Assembly: GCA_019359175.1 (NCBI GenBank)
Contig: JAHHHU010000030.1
Span: forward strand, 1-38,092
Direction: 5' to 3'
DNA length: 38,092 nt
Origin: Phormidium tanganyikae FI6-MK23
Lineage (GTDB): Bacteria > Cyanobacteriota > Cyanobacteriia > Leptolyngbyales > Leptolyngbyaceae
Position numbers and translations under genes: made by a program. The notes below the pieces were generated by a model. The model made no database searches. It was given only the letters and a program-made list of their open reading frames with translations, and was not told where the DNA came from. Positions 26,947 to 34,855 of the stretch are shown in pieces. Every line of letters begins with the position of its first letter. Position 1 is the stretch's first letter.

Positions 26947-27282
26947 ATGCTCCAAACCTTCGCCCACGGTTACGCTCTCCTTATCGGGGTTGGACAATGC
27001 GCTGATCCCCGCTTATCATTACCCGTAACGGTCAGAGATATTCAAGTTCTGCGACAAGCCTTGGTTAACCCTAAGTTGTGTGGCTATCTAGATGCAAATC
27101 TGCGATCGCTCCACGACCAAAACGCTACAAAGCAACAAGTTCTGAATGGATTAGACTGGCTAAAAGCCCAAGCTACGGCTGATCCAGAAGCCACCGTTAT
27201 CGTCTATTACTCTGGGCATGGCTGGCTAGACACCGCTAATCAAAGCTACAGTACAGAAGAATTACCAAGCGATCGATCATAA
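26947..27282 (+). pseudogene. Truncated metacaspase (caspase-like p20) fragment
   Basis: The first 100 residues match the p20 domain of bacterial metacaspases (peptidase C14): GYALLIGVGQCADPRLSLPVTVRDIQVLRQAL at the start and VIVYYSGHGWLD with catalytic His91. After about residue 101 the family pattern (YYLIPHD and the strand carrying the catalytic Cys) is replaced by a short unrelated tail and a stop. Without the Cys it cannot act as a protease. The ATG at 26947 has AGAGGAAA upstream. It is a 3'-truncated gene. Confidence 0.7.
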
Positions 27283-27315
27283 TCAAATTGCAAACATAAT
27301 CATCGAGATTGAGCC

Positions 27316-27741
27316 ATGACTGAAGCGAATTCTGATCAAATTTTCGGCACAATTACGATCGCAGTTCACTCGCAAGACAACGGGCAGTATGTTTGTCAGA
27401 TTTCACCGTCGCTCAATGACCAATGTAGGGATGAGATTCGTTGCTATGGTCAAACGAAAGAACACGCTCTGGTGATCGCGTTAGAACAGTTAGCTGACGA
27501 TTATCGCCGGATCGCTGAGGAGTGTCAAAATTTAGATTGGGATGCGGTAGAGCGATCGGAAACTGGATCGCCAATTCAGAAGCATTACCACGTAGTTTTG
27601 CATTACGAACGACTTGCTGAAGCAGAGTCTAAGTTTGAGGCAATGCACGACACGATCATGGGCAACACTGTGGTTGAAAATTCCAAAATTACAGTCATTG
27701 AAATTGCAAGCGATCTACAAATTAAGCCGTTAGCGCAATAG
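27316..27741 (+). CDS. Hypothetical protein
   Basis: A 141-residue acidic soluble protein that I do not recognise. The N-terminal part looks like beta strands (GTITIAVHSQDNGQYVCQISPS), followed by a helix with HALVIALEQLADDYRRIAEECQNLDWDAV. It lies 33 bp downstream of the truncated caspase gene on the same strand. It has no signal peptide or membrane segment and shows no sign of decay. Confidence 0.6.
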   Translation: MTEANSDQIFGTITIAVHSQDNGQYVCQISPSLNDQCRDEIRCYGQTKEHALVIALEQLADDYRRIAEECQNLDWDAVERSETGSPIQKHYHVVLHYERLAEAESKFEAMHDTIMGNTVVENSKITVIEIASDLQIKPLAQ

Positions 27742-27861
27742 TTTTGTTACACGGTTACGTGTTCGTGGAGCTAATGGTACAGTCGCAATTGGCTGCGTTA
27801 AGCCGTAAGTAGAAAATTTCACAGGCTGCTTCGCTGTGTCGATCGACGAATTGTCCTAGCT

Positions 27862-29119
27862 TTAATTACGAGTGTTGCTTATTCTCGCTCCAGCCGCATC
27901 GCTGCAAAATGCTCCTGCAACAAACGATGAATAAATCGGTAACGTCCACAATCCTAATCCTAAACCGATCGCCATCCCAAAACTGATGCCAACAATCAAG
28001 TTTGGAATAACGCCATCCAGTGAATGAAGTCGTAATACTGGAATTAATCCCAAAAAAAGTCCAACAGTAGCTCCCCAAATTGACATAAAGGTAAATAAGT
28101 TAGTTGCAGTTCTACGAATCCCCTGGTTCGGCACTAATTTTTCCTCAATGTCTGAACTTTCCACAATTCCATTCATTAAGCCACACCAGATTCCGCTTCC
28201 AGTCCCAAAAAATAGCCCTAAAATTAGAAAGATTATTCCCAGCACTCCTTTTTCATTAAGAAGGTATTGAATCCTATAGCCAACTCTTCCAGAGTTAGAA
28301 GAGTAGCAATTGAAGCTACGAATTTGTGCAAGATATTCTGCAAATGCTAATCCAGAAAGCATTCCTTCTCTGAATCCTTTGCCAAACGATCGCCAAGACC
28401 ATTTAAGAGTTTCAACAGTTTTAATCTTTGTGTTAGATTTTGTCGCTATTCCTAAGCACAATCCTATTAAAGCAGTAATAATCGAAGCTAAAGTTCCAAA
28501 AGTTAAATATAGAGGTATTGCAGAGCTCAATGCTAAAGCTATTCCAATCAACAGACGGTTGAAAACTTTGTAAATGAAATACCAAAATGGGCGATTTGTT
28601 AGCCAAGATGGTTGTATTGCTTCAATTAAAAACTCGGTTTCGGACTCACTTTGCATCTGCTGTGACAAGCGAACTAGATACGAAATAGTTTGCTTGTCAG
28701 TTGGTAATGACGTTTGCTTATAGATGTTGCGCGGTAGTTCTCGCTTTAGCATCCGACGAATATAGGCATTTAACAGAGCATGAAACCGCGCCTCGGTTGT
28801 AAGATGTCGCCAATCTAAAATCTTTAGTTCCTGCTCTGCCAAGATAACAATGCTGAGCCAAAATGGAGTTCTCACTAATTCCAGCAGAATCGAATCTCCC
28901 TGAAAAATTTTCCACAGATCCTGGCGCTGCAATCGTATTAGGTGATTTTGAATCTGCTGATCTTTGAGAGGCTTAACATAGATCGCTCCATTCAGTTGAA
29001 ATTGGGTTTTGCGACTGCGGTACTCCTCATCTCGGCTGCATACTACTAAATCTTGCGGACGGTATTCGCTTTCTAGTAATTGATTAATTGTTTGGATACA
29101 AGACCCTTGAAGCGAACTT
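27862..29119 (-). pseudogene. NACHT-type NTPase with membrane domain, 5' end removed by IS
   Basis: The frame continues from the IS left end with GSCIQTINQLLESEYRPQDLVVCSRDEEYR, which matches the segment just after Walker B in cyanobacterial NACHT NTPases. It then has KDQQIQNHLIRLQ, LVRTPFWLSIVILA, the NACHT C-terminal helical part (ARFHALLNAYIRRML) and a membrane domain with several Gly-rich helices (about residues 115-345 of the internal Met frame). The Walker A part and the N-terminus are absent, and no continuation is seen beyond the IS. NACHT proteins of this type are STAND ATPases, some of them antiviral. This one is broken. Confidence 0.75.
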
Positions 29120-30121
29120 TTCGAAAGTGTCAGAATTAAGACTTAGATGTCGAGCGAAATTCACTGTCTCTGATGCTTTATGGACTGACCTAAAACTGAA
29201 TCCCCATTCTGCTTTGATGAACTGCCCCCATTGTCATTTCTCGCTCACCACTCAACTGAAACGCACCACCAGCCTCGGCTATCAGACCTTCTACTGTCGA
29301 GAGTGTCTATCAAGCTTCAATGAACGTACCGGCAAGCGGTTCAACTTTCTAGAAGTGCCAACCGATATCGTATTTCAGGTGTTGATCTGTCGGTTGCGCT
29401 ACAAGATGAGTTTGCGGGACGTGGCGGAATTCTTTCTGCTGCGCGGATTTGAGTTCACGCATGAAACGGTGCGGCATTGGGAAGAACGGTTTGCGCCTCT
29501 GGTCGCCGAGCAACTGCGGACAAAGCGTGCGGGGACGATGGGGAGAACCTGGCACGTGGACGAAACTTACATCCGAGTCAAGGGGAGGTGGTGTTACCGG
29601 TATCGGGCGATGGATGAAGACGGCAATTTAGTGGACTCGCTGCTGCGGGAAAAGCGAGACATGGCATCAGCACAAGCGTTTTTCGAGCAAGCGTTAGAGG
29701 TGGCGCAAACGCCGCCGAATCGAGTGGTAACGGATGGATTGGCATCCTACCCCCGCGCCGTTTCAGAGGTTCTGGGTGAAGCGGTCATTCATGAACCGGG
29801 GAGTTGTTTGGACAACCCCATTGAGCAAGACCATCGCGGGATCAAGCACCGTTACTATCCGATGCTGGGGTTTGGGGCGTTTGATTCAGCAAAACGATTC
29901 TGCGCGGCATTTGAGGAAGTGCGACAGTATTTGCGACCCCGTTCACAAATGAGAGAATTCGTGTCCCTATCTGTGCGACGAACTTTGTTTGTTGAGCGAC
30001 TACAGGCGTTAGAAGTGATGTTTCAATCTGCTTAATCGAAATACTGTAGAAAGCATTCCTTTTCTCGTCAACATAGCCTTGGTTTTAGACCTTTTGAAGC
30101 TTCAATTCTGACACTTTCGAA
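29120..30121 (+). mobile_element. IS6-family insertion sequence, about 1.0 kb
   Basis: Perfect 18-bp terminal inverted repeats, TTCGAAAGTGTCAGAATT at 29120-29137 and its complement at 30104-30121, flank one transposase gene. The element has cut a NACHT-type gene. The 8 bp on each side (GCGAACTT and CAGATTAC) are not duplicates, although IS6-family insertion usually makes an 8-bp duplication. An adjacent deletion or recombination after insertion would explain both this and the missing 5' part of the NACHT gene. Confidence 0.85.
29217..30035 (+). CDS. IS6-family transposase
   Basis: A 272-residue DDE transposase. An N-terminal zinc ribbon (CPHCHFSL and YCRECLSSF) and a helix-turn-helix region (KMSLRDVAEFFLLRGFEFTHETVRHW) precede the catalytic core. 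The DDE triad is seen in HVDETYIRVKG, VVTDGLASYP and NPIEQDHRGIKHRYYPMLGF. The ATG at 29217 starts the zinc ribbon; the frame upstream runs into the left inverted repeat. The gene appears intact, so the element may be active. Confidence 0.92.
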   Translation: MNCPHCHFSLTTQLKRTTSLGYQTFYCRECLSSFNERTGKRFNFLEVPTDIVFQVLICRLRYKMSLRDVAEFFLLRGFEFTHETVRHWEERFAPLVAEQLRTKRAGTMGRTWHVDETYIRVKGRWCYRYRAMDEDGNLVDSLLREKRDMASAQAFFEQALEVAQTPPNRVVTDGLASYPRAVSEVLGEAVIHEPGSCLDNPIEQDHRGIKHRYYPMLGFGAFDSAKRFCAAFEEVRQYLRPRSQMREFVSLSVRRTLFVERLQALEVMFQSA

Positions 30122-30236
30122 CAGATTACTCGATTGGTTCAGCCGTCTATTCCAGTTATTTTGCGATTCTGATGAGTGTGGATCGTTGAAGCGCTCGCTC
30201 TCAAAGCAAGATCTATAGCAATAGAAGTTTAGTGAC

Positions 30237-30758
30237 TTAAATCTCAGACTCAAATAGATCTTCGCTATCATACCATAGCTCCTTATGCGAATCAGCAGAT
30301 TCTCTCTCCATAACAGTTGATTCTGGCTGCAAACTGCCTGAACTGATCGTCAATCCAGATGAAATTGCAGAAGATTGAACCAAACCGTCCACCTCTGCTG
30401 ATTGATGAGAAGCAAGCAGAGAAAAGAATTGTTGGGCAAGCTGTGGTGAAAGCGCTTCCTCTGTTGATGAAGGTTGCTCAATGCCAAACGTCGATCGCAA
30501 GTAGGCAATCTGCTGTCGTAATTGATAAATCGCATCTTGAGCCATTCGCTTCAGTTGTGCCTCAGTCAGTGATTGCTCCCCTTGTTCGCGACGAAGCTGA
30601 TATGCGATCGGCATCCAATATGCTCGCAGTGCCCACAACAGCATCTCTTTATGCGAGTACGATCGATGGCGTTCGTTCTTGAGAAAATCGAGCAGAATTC
30701 CATCTGGGCTTTCTGCTGCAACTTGAACTCTGACGCGGTAATCAAACTTTCTTGTCAT
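30237..30758 (-). CDS. ParR-like partition adaptor (putative)
   Basis: A 173-residue protein encoded 11 bp after the ParM-like gene on the same strand. The N-terminal third (VRVQVAAESPDGILLDFL, YSHKEMLLWALRAYWMPIAYQL) could form a ribbon-helix-helix DNA-binding unit, and the C-terminal half is low-complexity and acidic (ending EDLFESEI), as in ParR adaptors that contact the filament by their tail. Position and size support the call more than sequence does. ParR would bind the centromere-like site, for which 31940-32300 is the candidate. Confidence 0.6.
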   Translation of the reverse strand: MTRKFDYRVRVQVAAESPDGILLDFLKNERHRSYSHKEMLLWALRAYWMPIAYQLRREQGEQSLTEAQLKRMAQDAIYQLRQQIAYLRSTFGIEQPSSTEEALSPQLAQQFFSLLASHQSAEVDGLVQSSAISSGLTISSGSLQPESTVMERESADSHKELWYDSEDLFESEI

Positions 30759-30769
30759 TTACCCAACCC

Positions 30770-31939
30770 TCAACGTGTGGTAGTCCCGCTCCACGAAGCG
30801 TTTGCAAGCCCTTCCGCCAGTCTACTGACTTTGCCACCCAATAGCTTGAAGACACCAAACGCATCTGAAACTCGGCAAGCAAGAACCGGATCGATCGTAG
30901 TCGTTAGAGATCGATGAATTTGATCTTGTAAATTCATCGCCCACGATACTTCTAAGTCATATTGAGCGAAAAAGTCTTCTAATTCATCTTTGAAATACAG
31001 TGCTGTGCCTCCAGAAGCAATCACTTCGTCAAACTCATAGAGGTCTTGCCCTAGCATTGATTTCATCCAGTCAAATAGGTCGCGGAGATATCGATTTCGG
31101 GACTGCGCGATCGCGTCTTGAAGCTGGTCCACTTTACGATCGACTTCTGCTTCGGTCACAACCATTCGAGCAATGCGGTCTAATCGTTTGGAATTCTGTT
31201 GTGCCTCAAAAATGTACTCGGTTAATCGTCCAGCATCTTTCGCATCGAGATTTAGAGAAGCACGAGCGACGATCGCATCAATCAATTGCTCAAATCCTAA
31301 TCGAATGCCGTGACCACTCTGTGGTGTGCCTTGTTTGAATGGCAACAATGACGCATCCCGCTGACCAATCATCGTGACCAGAATATTTTTCTGATTGAAC
31401 GACTGAGGTGCATCGTTACGACGACTTTGGGCAAGTCCAGCTCCTTCAGGCTTCACTTCTAGCACCAGCGGCGAAACAAAGTAGCGCCGACCTCGAAAAT
31501 TAAAGCCAGCAAGATTATGCTCCAACAGATCATGGAAAGCTTTGCGGTCTTGATATTCCTTGTAAGGCAACAGAGCCGAAAGTGCGATCGTGAATTGTTC
31601 GGGTAAGTTCGCGGTTTCTGCGATCGCGCCGATAATTGCCAAAGCTTTGTAAGCCGCAAATTCGTACTTACTCAATCCGGGGGGCACTTTCCCGCGCATT
31701 TGCTGTGCCTTCATGCCCAAAACATAAATCCTGCCGTTGAAAAGCTCAATGAAGGCATCGTTTTCTGGTCTGCCTCCAGAAAGTCCGGTATCGATCAAAT
31801 CGTCGGGAGAAATTTCTAGAAACTCTGAACCCATCAATAGAAGCTCAGTGTTGCCCTGCGACCAGCGTTTCCAGAACACTTTACTTTGAGAGGTTCCGGT
31901 GTCGATCGTCAAAATGATATCTGGCTGTGAATCAATCAT
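30770..31939 (-). CDS. ParM/StbA-type actin-like partition ATPase
   Basis: A 389-residue actin/Hsp70-fold protein. The phosphate-1 loop is ILTIDTGTSQSKVFW (D13), the central region has KNILVTMIGQRDAS (phosphate 2-like), and the adenosine motif is EVIASGGTALYFKDEL (about 310-325). Such ParM-like ATPases polymerise and push plasmid copies apart. The small downstream gene is the likely ParR. This is a plasmid function in a chromosomal context. Confidence 0.82.
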   Translation of the reverse strand: MIDSQPDIILTIDTGTSQSKVFWKRWSQGNTELLLMGSEFLEISPDDLIDTGLSGGRPENDAFIELFNGRIYVLGMKAQQMRGKVPPGLSKYEFAAYKALAIIGAIAETANLPEQFTIALSALLPYKEYQDRKAFHDLLEHNLAGFNFRGRRYFVSPLVLEVKPEGAGLAQSRRNDAPQSFNQKNILVTMIGQRDASLLPFKQGTPQSGHGIRLGFEQLIDAIVARASLNLDAKDAGRLTEYIFEAQQNSKRLDRIARMVVTEAEVDRKVDQLQDAIAQSRNRYLRDLFDWMKSMLGQDLYEFDEVIASGGTALYFKDELEDFFAQYDLEVSWAMNLQDQIHRSLTTTIDPVLACRVSDAFGVFKLLGGKVSRLAEGLANASWSGTTTR

Positions 31940-32092
31940 CGTCTTTTCCTTAGATTAAATCTGCTATGGTAGATAGCTCAATTTTCCTTCTCAATGATGA
32001 GTGAGATGAATCGTCGGTTGTAGATTGGTGGATTGAAGTTAAATGTTGCTCTCTAGAAGGTGAAACGAAGGTAGTAGATGCCTTGTAAAAGG

Positions 32093-32137
32093 GTGCAATC
32101 GCCAAATTGCTACTGATTCAGAATCTATCGATTGCAC
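32093..32137. repeat. 9-bp inverted repeat GTGCAATCG/CGATTGCAC
   Basis: A perfect inverted repeat with a 27-nt spacer, upstream of the parM-like gene and next to the AGGTACT repeats. It may be an operator or part of a partition site. Confidence 0.5.
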
Positions 32138-32534
32138 TTCCAAAGGTACTTAGTAGGTCATTGAAGGCAAAAAGTAGGCAACTAAAGAGCAAAGAAAGGT
32201 ACTGCACGGTTAATCTGGAGAGATCGAATCGCTAGAACTACTTCTGCATCTTCTTTCTGCTGATCAACGAAAACAAGCATAGGTACTTAATCTGACGAGG
32301 ATATGGCGAGACTCCGATCGCTTATGACGCTTCATAGGTTTCGCTTTGCCATAAAAGTCGATCGCTTTGCAATATCCCTGTCAGATTTACTGTGTAGGTT
32401 GCGAACACACCCGCGAGAACAGCATTTCAGAACGCCGCATCCGGCATTGTCCTCTTCGTCCAACCACAACGACGGGTGGGCTGTTCCCTGTCGGCAACAC
32501 AAACCACAAGCCCTCGCGTCACACCTAACGCCAA

Positions 32535-32549
32535 GTGTGGAAACCACAC
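32535..32549 (+). other. GTGTGG-AAA-CCACAC hairpin, oriT-like
   Basis: A perfect 6-bp stem with a 3-nt loop, within a run of CCACAA/CCACAC motifs, about 65 bp upstream of the relaxosome-type gene and 625 bp upstream of the MobF relaxase. MobF relaxases recognise a short hairpin next to the nick site, so this is a candidate. No nick sequence can be assigned. Confidence 0.4.
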
Positions 32550-32614
32550 AAGCCACACAGCCCGCAAATTGCTCACACCCTCCACAAACTGCCCACAATC
32601 GATCCATCAATTCT

Positions 32615-33172
32615 ATGCCCAGCAACGGTTCCAAAAAATTCCACATCACGCTCCCATTTGTGGAGGGCAATGCGATCGAGGAAATCGCAACCGAACGGGG
32701 AGTTTCTGCTGCCCAAATCATTCGAGAGCGATTGAGCGAATGGCAACCACAAGCATCCACAAAGGAGGAACCCGCCCACACAATTCCACAATCTGACCTA
32801 TCCGAGTTCACCACCCAATTGCAACGGTTAGTTGAGCAGATGAATTTGATGGAGCAAGCAGTTCAACAATTGGCAGAGCGATCGACAAGTTCCAATCAAC
32901 CTGATCCACAAATTCGTGCCGCGCTTCAACCCGTTCACACTCGCTTGCAACAACTAGAAACACAAGTCGGAGTGATGGGGAATTTAATTCAACAGATTGT
33001 GCAGCAAATCGGCAAAGATCAATTGCGGCTAGAAGCTTGGTTAGAAGCGGTCTACGTGATCGTGCAACCGTTACTCATAGACAACCAACCGGAAGATATC
33101 CAGAAAAGGCGGCAGGAGTGGATCAAAGAACTTCAGCAACGCTTAGAACACCATTTAGAAACCTACAAATAA
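32615..33172 (+). CDS. Relaxosome accessory / MobC-like protein
   Basis: A protein of about 185 residues. The N-terminal segment (KKFHITLPFVEGNAIEEIATERGVSAAQIIRERLSEW) looks like a ribbon-helix-helix DNA-binding unit as in relaxosome accessory proteins. The rest is a long coiled coil with heptads (LQRLVEQMNLMEQAVQQLAER, LQQLETQVGVMGNLIQQIVQQI). The ATG at 32615 is preferred since the Pro/His-rich translation upstream is probably non-coding; no good ribosome-binding site is seen, so the start is uncertain. The stop is 2 bp before the relaxase ATG, which supports co-translation and a joint role. Confidence 0.65.
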   Translation: MPSNGSKKFHITLPFVEGNAIEEIATERGVSAAQIIRERLSEWQPQASTKEEPAHTIPQSDLSEFTTQLQRLVEQMNLMEQAVQQLAERSTSSNQPDPQIRAALQPVHTRLQQLETQVGVMGNLIQQIVQQIGKDQLRLEAWLEAVYVIVQPLLIDNQPEDIQKRRQEWIKELQQRLEHHLETYK

Positions 33173-33174
33173 CG

Positions 33175-34737
33175 ATGATTCTCTCGATCTCAAATATTTC
33201 TCCCACACATGGCAGCTACTACTACACGAAGGAAGGAAATTACCTAGATTTGTACGATTGCTCGAACTGGCATGGCAAGTTGATACAAACTCTGGATCTA
33301 CCGGAATCTGTAGAATCGCACCCTCTTGCTTGTTTGTTGCGTGGGCGATCGCCAACAGGAGAAACGCTGATTGATAAGTCGCGGTTGCATTCTCGATCGA
33401 CTCAGGATCAAATTAAAGAACGAGCAGGAATTGACCTAACGACCAGTGCGCCCAAATCTGTCTCGATTCAGGCGCTAGTCTTTGGCGATCGCAAACTAGA
33501 AGATGCTCACCAAACCGCCACAATCCGAATGCTGAATGTTTTAGAAGAACGGTATGCAATTACACGCCAGATGCAGAATGGTAAACGACAGAAAGTAATC
33601 ACAGGGCAACTTGCGATCGCACAATTTCACCACGACACCAGCCGCGAACTCGATCCACAACTCCATACTCACAACATCATCCTTAACCTTCAACGACTCC
33701 CAAGTGGACAGTGGCGCAGTTTAGATAATGCCGCGATTTATCAGACCAAGATGCTGTTAGGGCAAATCTACCGAAATGAACTGGCGCAAGAAGTTCAGCG
33801 ACTAGGCTATGAGATTCAGGTCACGAACTACCGTCTAGGATTGTGGGAATTGAAAGGATACTCCAGCCAACAACTCAAAGCATTCAGCAAACGGAGTCAG
33901 CAGATTCAGCAACAAGCTGGAGACGATGCAAGTAGCGAACACAAAGCCTGGATTGCCATTTCATCAGGACGAAAGACAAAACAGCAAGTGACTAGGCAGG
34001 AACTAGAAGCACTGTGGAAGGAGGATGCGATCTCAGTCGGGCTGCATCCTATCGTTGCTCAAGCACCTAGAGAAACAGCGAGATCGGGACTAACTCAAGC
34101 CATCACCTACGCCACGATCGATTACTTGTCTCAACACTCCACAGTTTTTCCACGAGAAGAAATTGAACGAATCGCACTGACTCAAATTGGGCAAATCAGT
34201 TTTGCTGCATTGCGAACCGCGATCGACCAGCACCCAAATCTAACGATTCATCTGAACGAGAAAGGGCAGCAACAATGTACCTATCAGAATCTAGAAATCT
34301 CTCATGACTCAACCTCGCATGATATTTGGGGACTTGCCCAGCAAGATTGTGCCGACTCGACTCCAAGGGTACGCTCAGACCGTTCCGAGTCAGCCGAAGC
34401 CCTCGAACAATTCCGCCAAGACCTCCGCACCCTTGCCGCCACCTGCCCAGGTATCTCAACTGAACGAAGCCGATTGGCAGGGGTGGAACCATTCGATTCC
34501 AGCGACTGCCGAGCAACTGGAGCGCCTGCAACAATGGCTGAAACCGCTTCCGATGACGCTGATTCAACTGAAACAACTGCTAGAAAATCATCAGAGGTCG
34601 ATCAGTCATGTAAACATGGTGGTCAGCAATCTGACGACGCTATACCAGGAGGAATTGACCGCGCCACTGGCAACGGGAATGAACAGCCCAACCCAAAGAC
34701 GGAGGAGCCTGAATTGGAGCGCGATCGCCATCATTAG
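33175..34737 (+). CDS. MobF-family relaxase (TrwC/TraI-like), no helicase
   Basis: Relaxases nick plasmid DNA at oriT and lead it into the recipient cell. The N-terminal 300 residues are a MobF domain: catalytic tyrosines in SYYYTKEGNYL (15-17), DLTTSAPKSVSIQAL (88-101) and the metal-binding HHDTSRELDPQLHTH (His152, His153, His164, His166). MobF relaxases usually continue into a large SF1 helicase; here the protein stops at 520 residues. Past about residue 385 the sequence is low-complexity and shares its DNA with the next gene in another frame, so the true C-terminus may be shorter. The ATG at 33175 starts the conserved MILSISNIS. Confidence 0.88.
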   Translation: MILSISNISPTHGSYYYTKEGNYLDLYDCSNWHGKLIQTLDLPESVESHPLACLLRGRSPTGETLIDKSRLHSRSTQDQIKERAGIDLTTSAPKSVSIQALVFGDRKLEDAHQTATIRMLNVLEERYAITRQMQNGKRQKVITGQLAIAQFHHDTSRELDPQLHTHNIILNLQRLPSGQWRSLDNAAIYQTKMLLGQIYRNELAQEVQRLGYEIQVTNYRLGLWELKGYSSQQLKAFSKRSQQIQQQAGDDASSEHKAWIAISSGRKTKQQVTRQELEALWKEDAISVGLHPIVAQAPRETARSGLTQAITYATIDYLSQHSTVFPREEIERIALTQIGQISFAALRTAIDQHPNLTIHLNEKGQQQCTYQNLEISHDSTSHDIWGLAQQDCADSTPRVRSDRSESAEALEQFRQDLRTLAATCPGISTERSRLAGVEPFDSSDCRATGAPATMAETASDDADSTETTARKSSEVDQSCKHGGQQSDDAIPGGIDRATGNGNEQPNPKTEEPELERDRHH

Positions 34738-34855
34738 TAGTTCAGCTCTGCTTACAATTGCTCTGATAGCTGGATTAATCCCCCTAAATGCCAAAGTGGA
34801 TAATTTGCTTGCTCGGACTTCTCGACTAGAGCAATTAGTGAGAAGAAAACAGTAA
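34304..34855 (+). CDS. Membrane-anchored coiled-coil protein
   Basis: A 183-residue protein with a Pro/Ser-rich stretch (25-55), helical coiled-coil (65-120), one strong membrane helix (WSAIAIISSSALLTIALIAGLIPL, about 140-162) and a C-terminal heptad segment (VDNLLARTSRLEQLVRRK). Not recognised. The first 434 bp overlap the 3' part of the relaxase in another frame. The stop codon shares one base with the next start (TAATG), so translation is likely coupled. It may be a small component of the mobilisation apparatus. Confidence 0.6.
   Translation: MTQPRMIFGDLPSKIVPTRLQGYAQTVPSQPKPSNNSAKTSAPLPPPAQVSQLNEADWQGWNHSIPATAEQLERLQQWLKPLPMTLIQLKQLLENHQRSISHVNMVVSNLTTLYQEELTAPLATGMNSPTQRRRSLNWSAIAIISSSALLTIALIAGLIPLNAKVDNLLARTSRLEQLVRRKQ

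Larger units (their letters stand above)
31940..32614. other. Non-coding hub: centromere-like and transfer-origin-like sequence
   Basis: This stretch separates the parM-like gene from the mobilisation genes. Nearer to parM it has three AGGTACT copies (32144, 32197, 32281) and a perfect 9-bp inverted repeat GTGCAATCG/CGATTGCAC (32093-32101, 32129-32137). Further on (32440-32610) it is rich in CCACAA/CCACAC and has a GTGTGG-AAA-CCACAC hairpin (32535-32549). The first part suits a partition site, the second a relaxase-recognition site; both are inference. An open frame crosses 32303-32614 but does not look like protein. Confidence 0.4.

Noticed and set aside
27862-28932. A complete 356-residue membrane protein starting at MQRQDLW
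   Set aside because: The frame continues upstream without a stop to the IS end with NACHT-like sequence, so this Met is internal.
29112-30129. Target-site duplication of the IS6 element
   Set aside because: The 8 bp at each side differ (GCGAACTT and CAGATTAC).
32303-32614. N-terminal extension of the relaxosome-type protein
   Set aside because: The Pro/His/Thr-rich translation comes from CCACAA-type repeats; the DNA-binding segment starts after the ATG at 32615.
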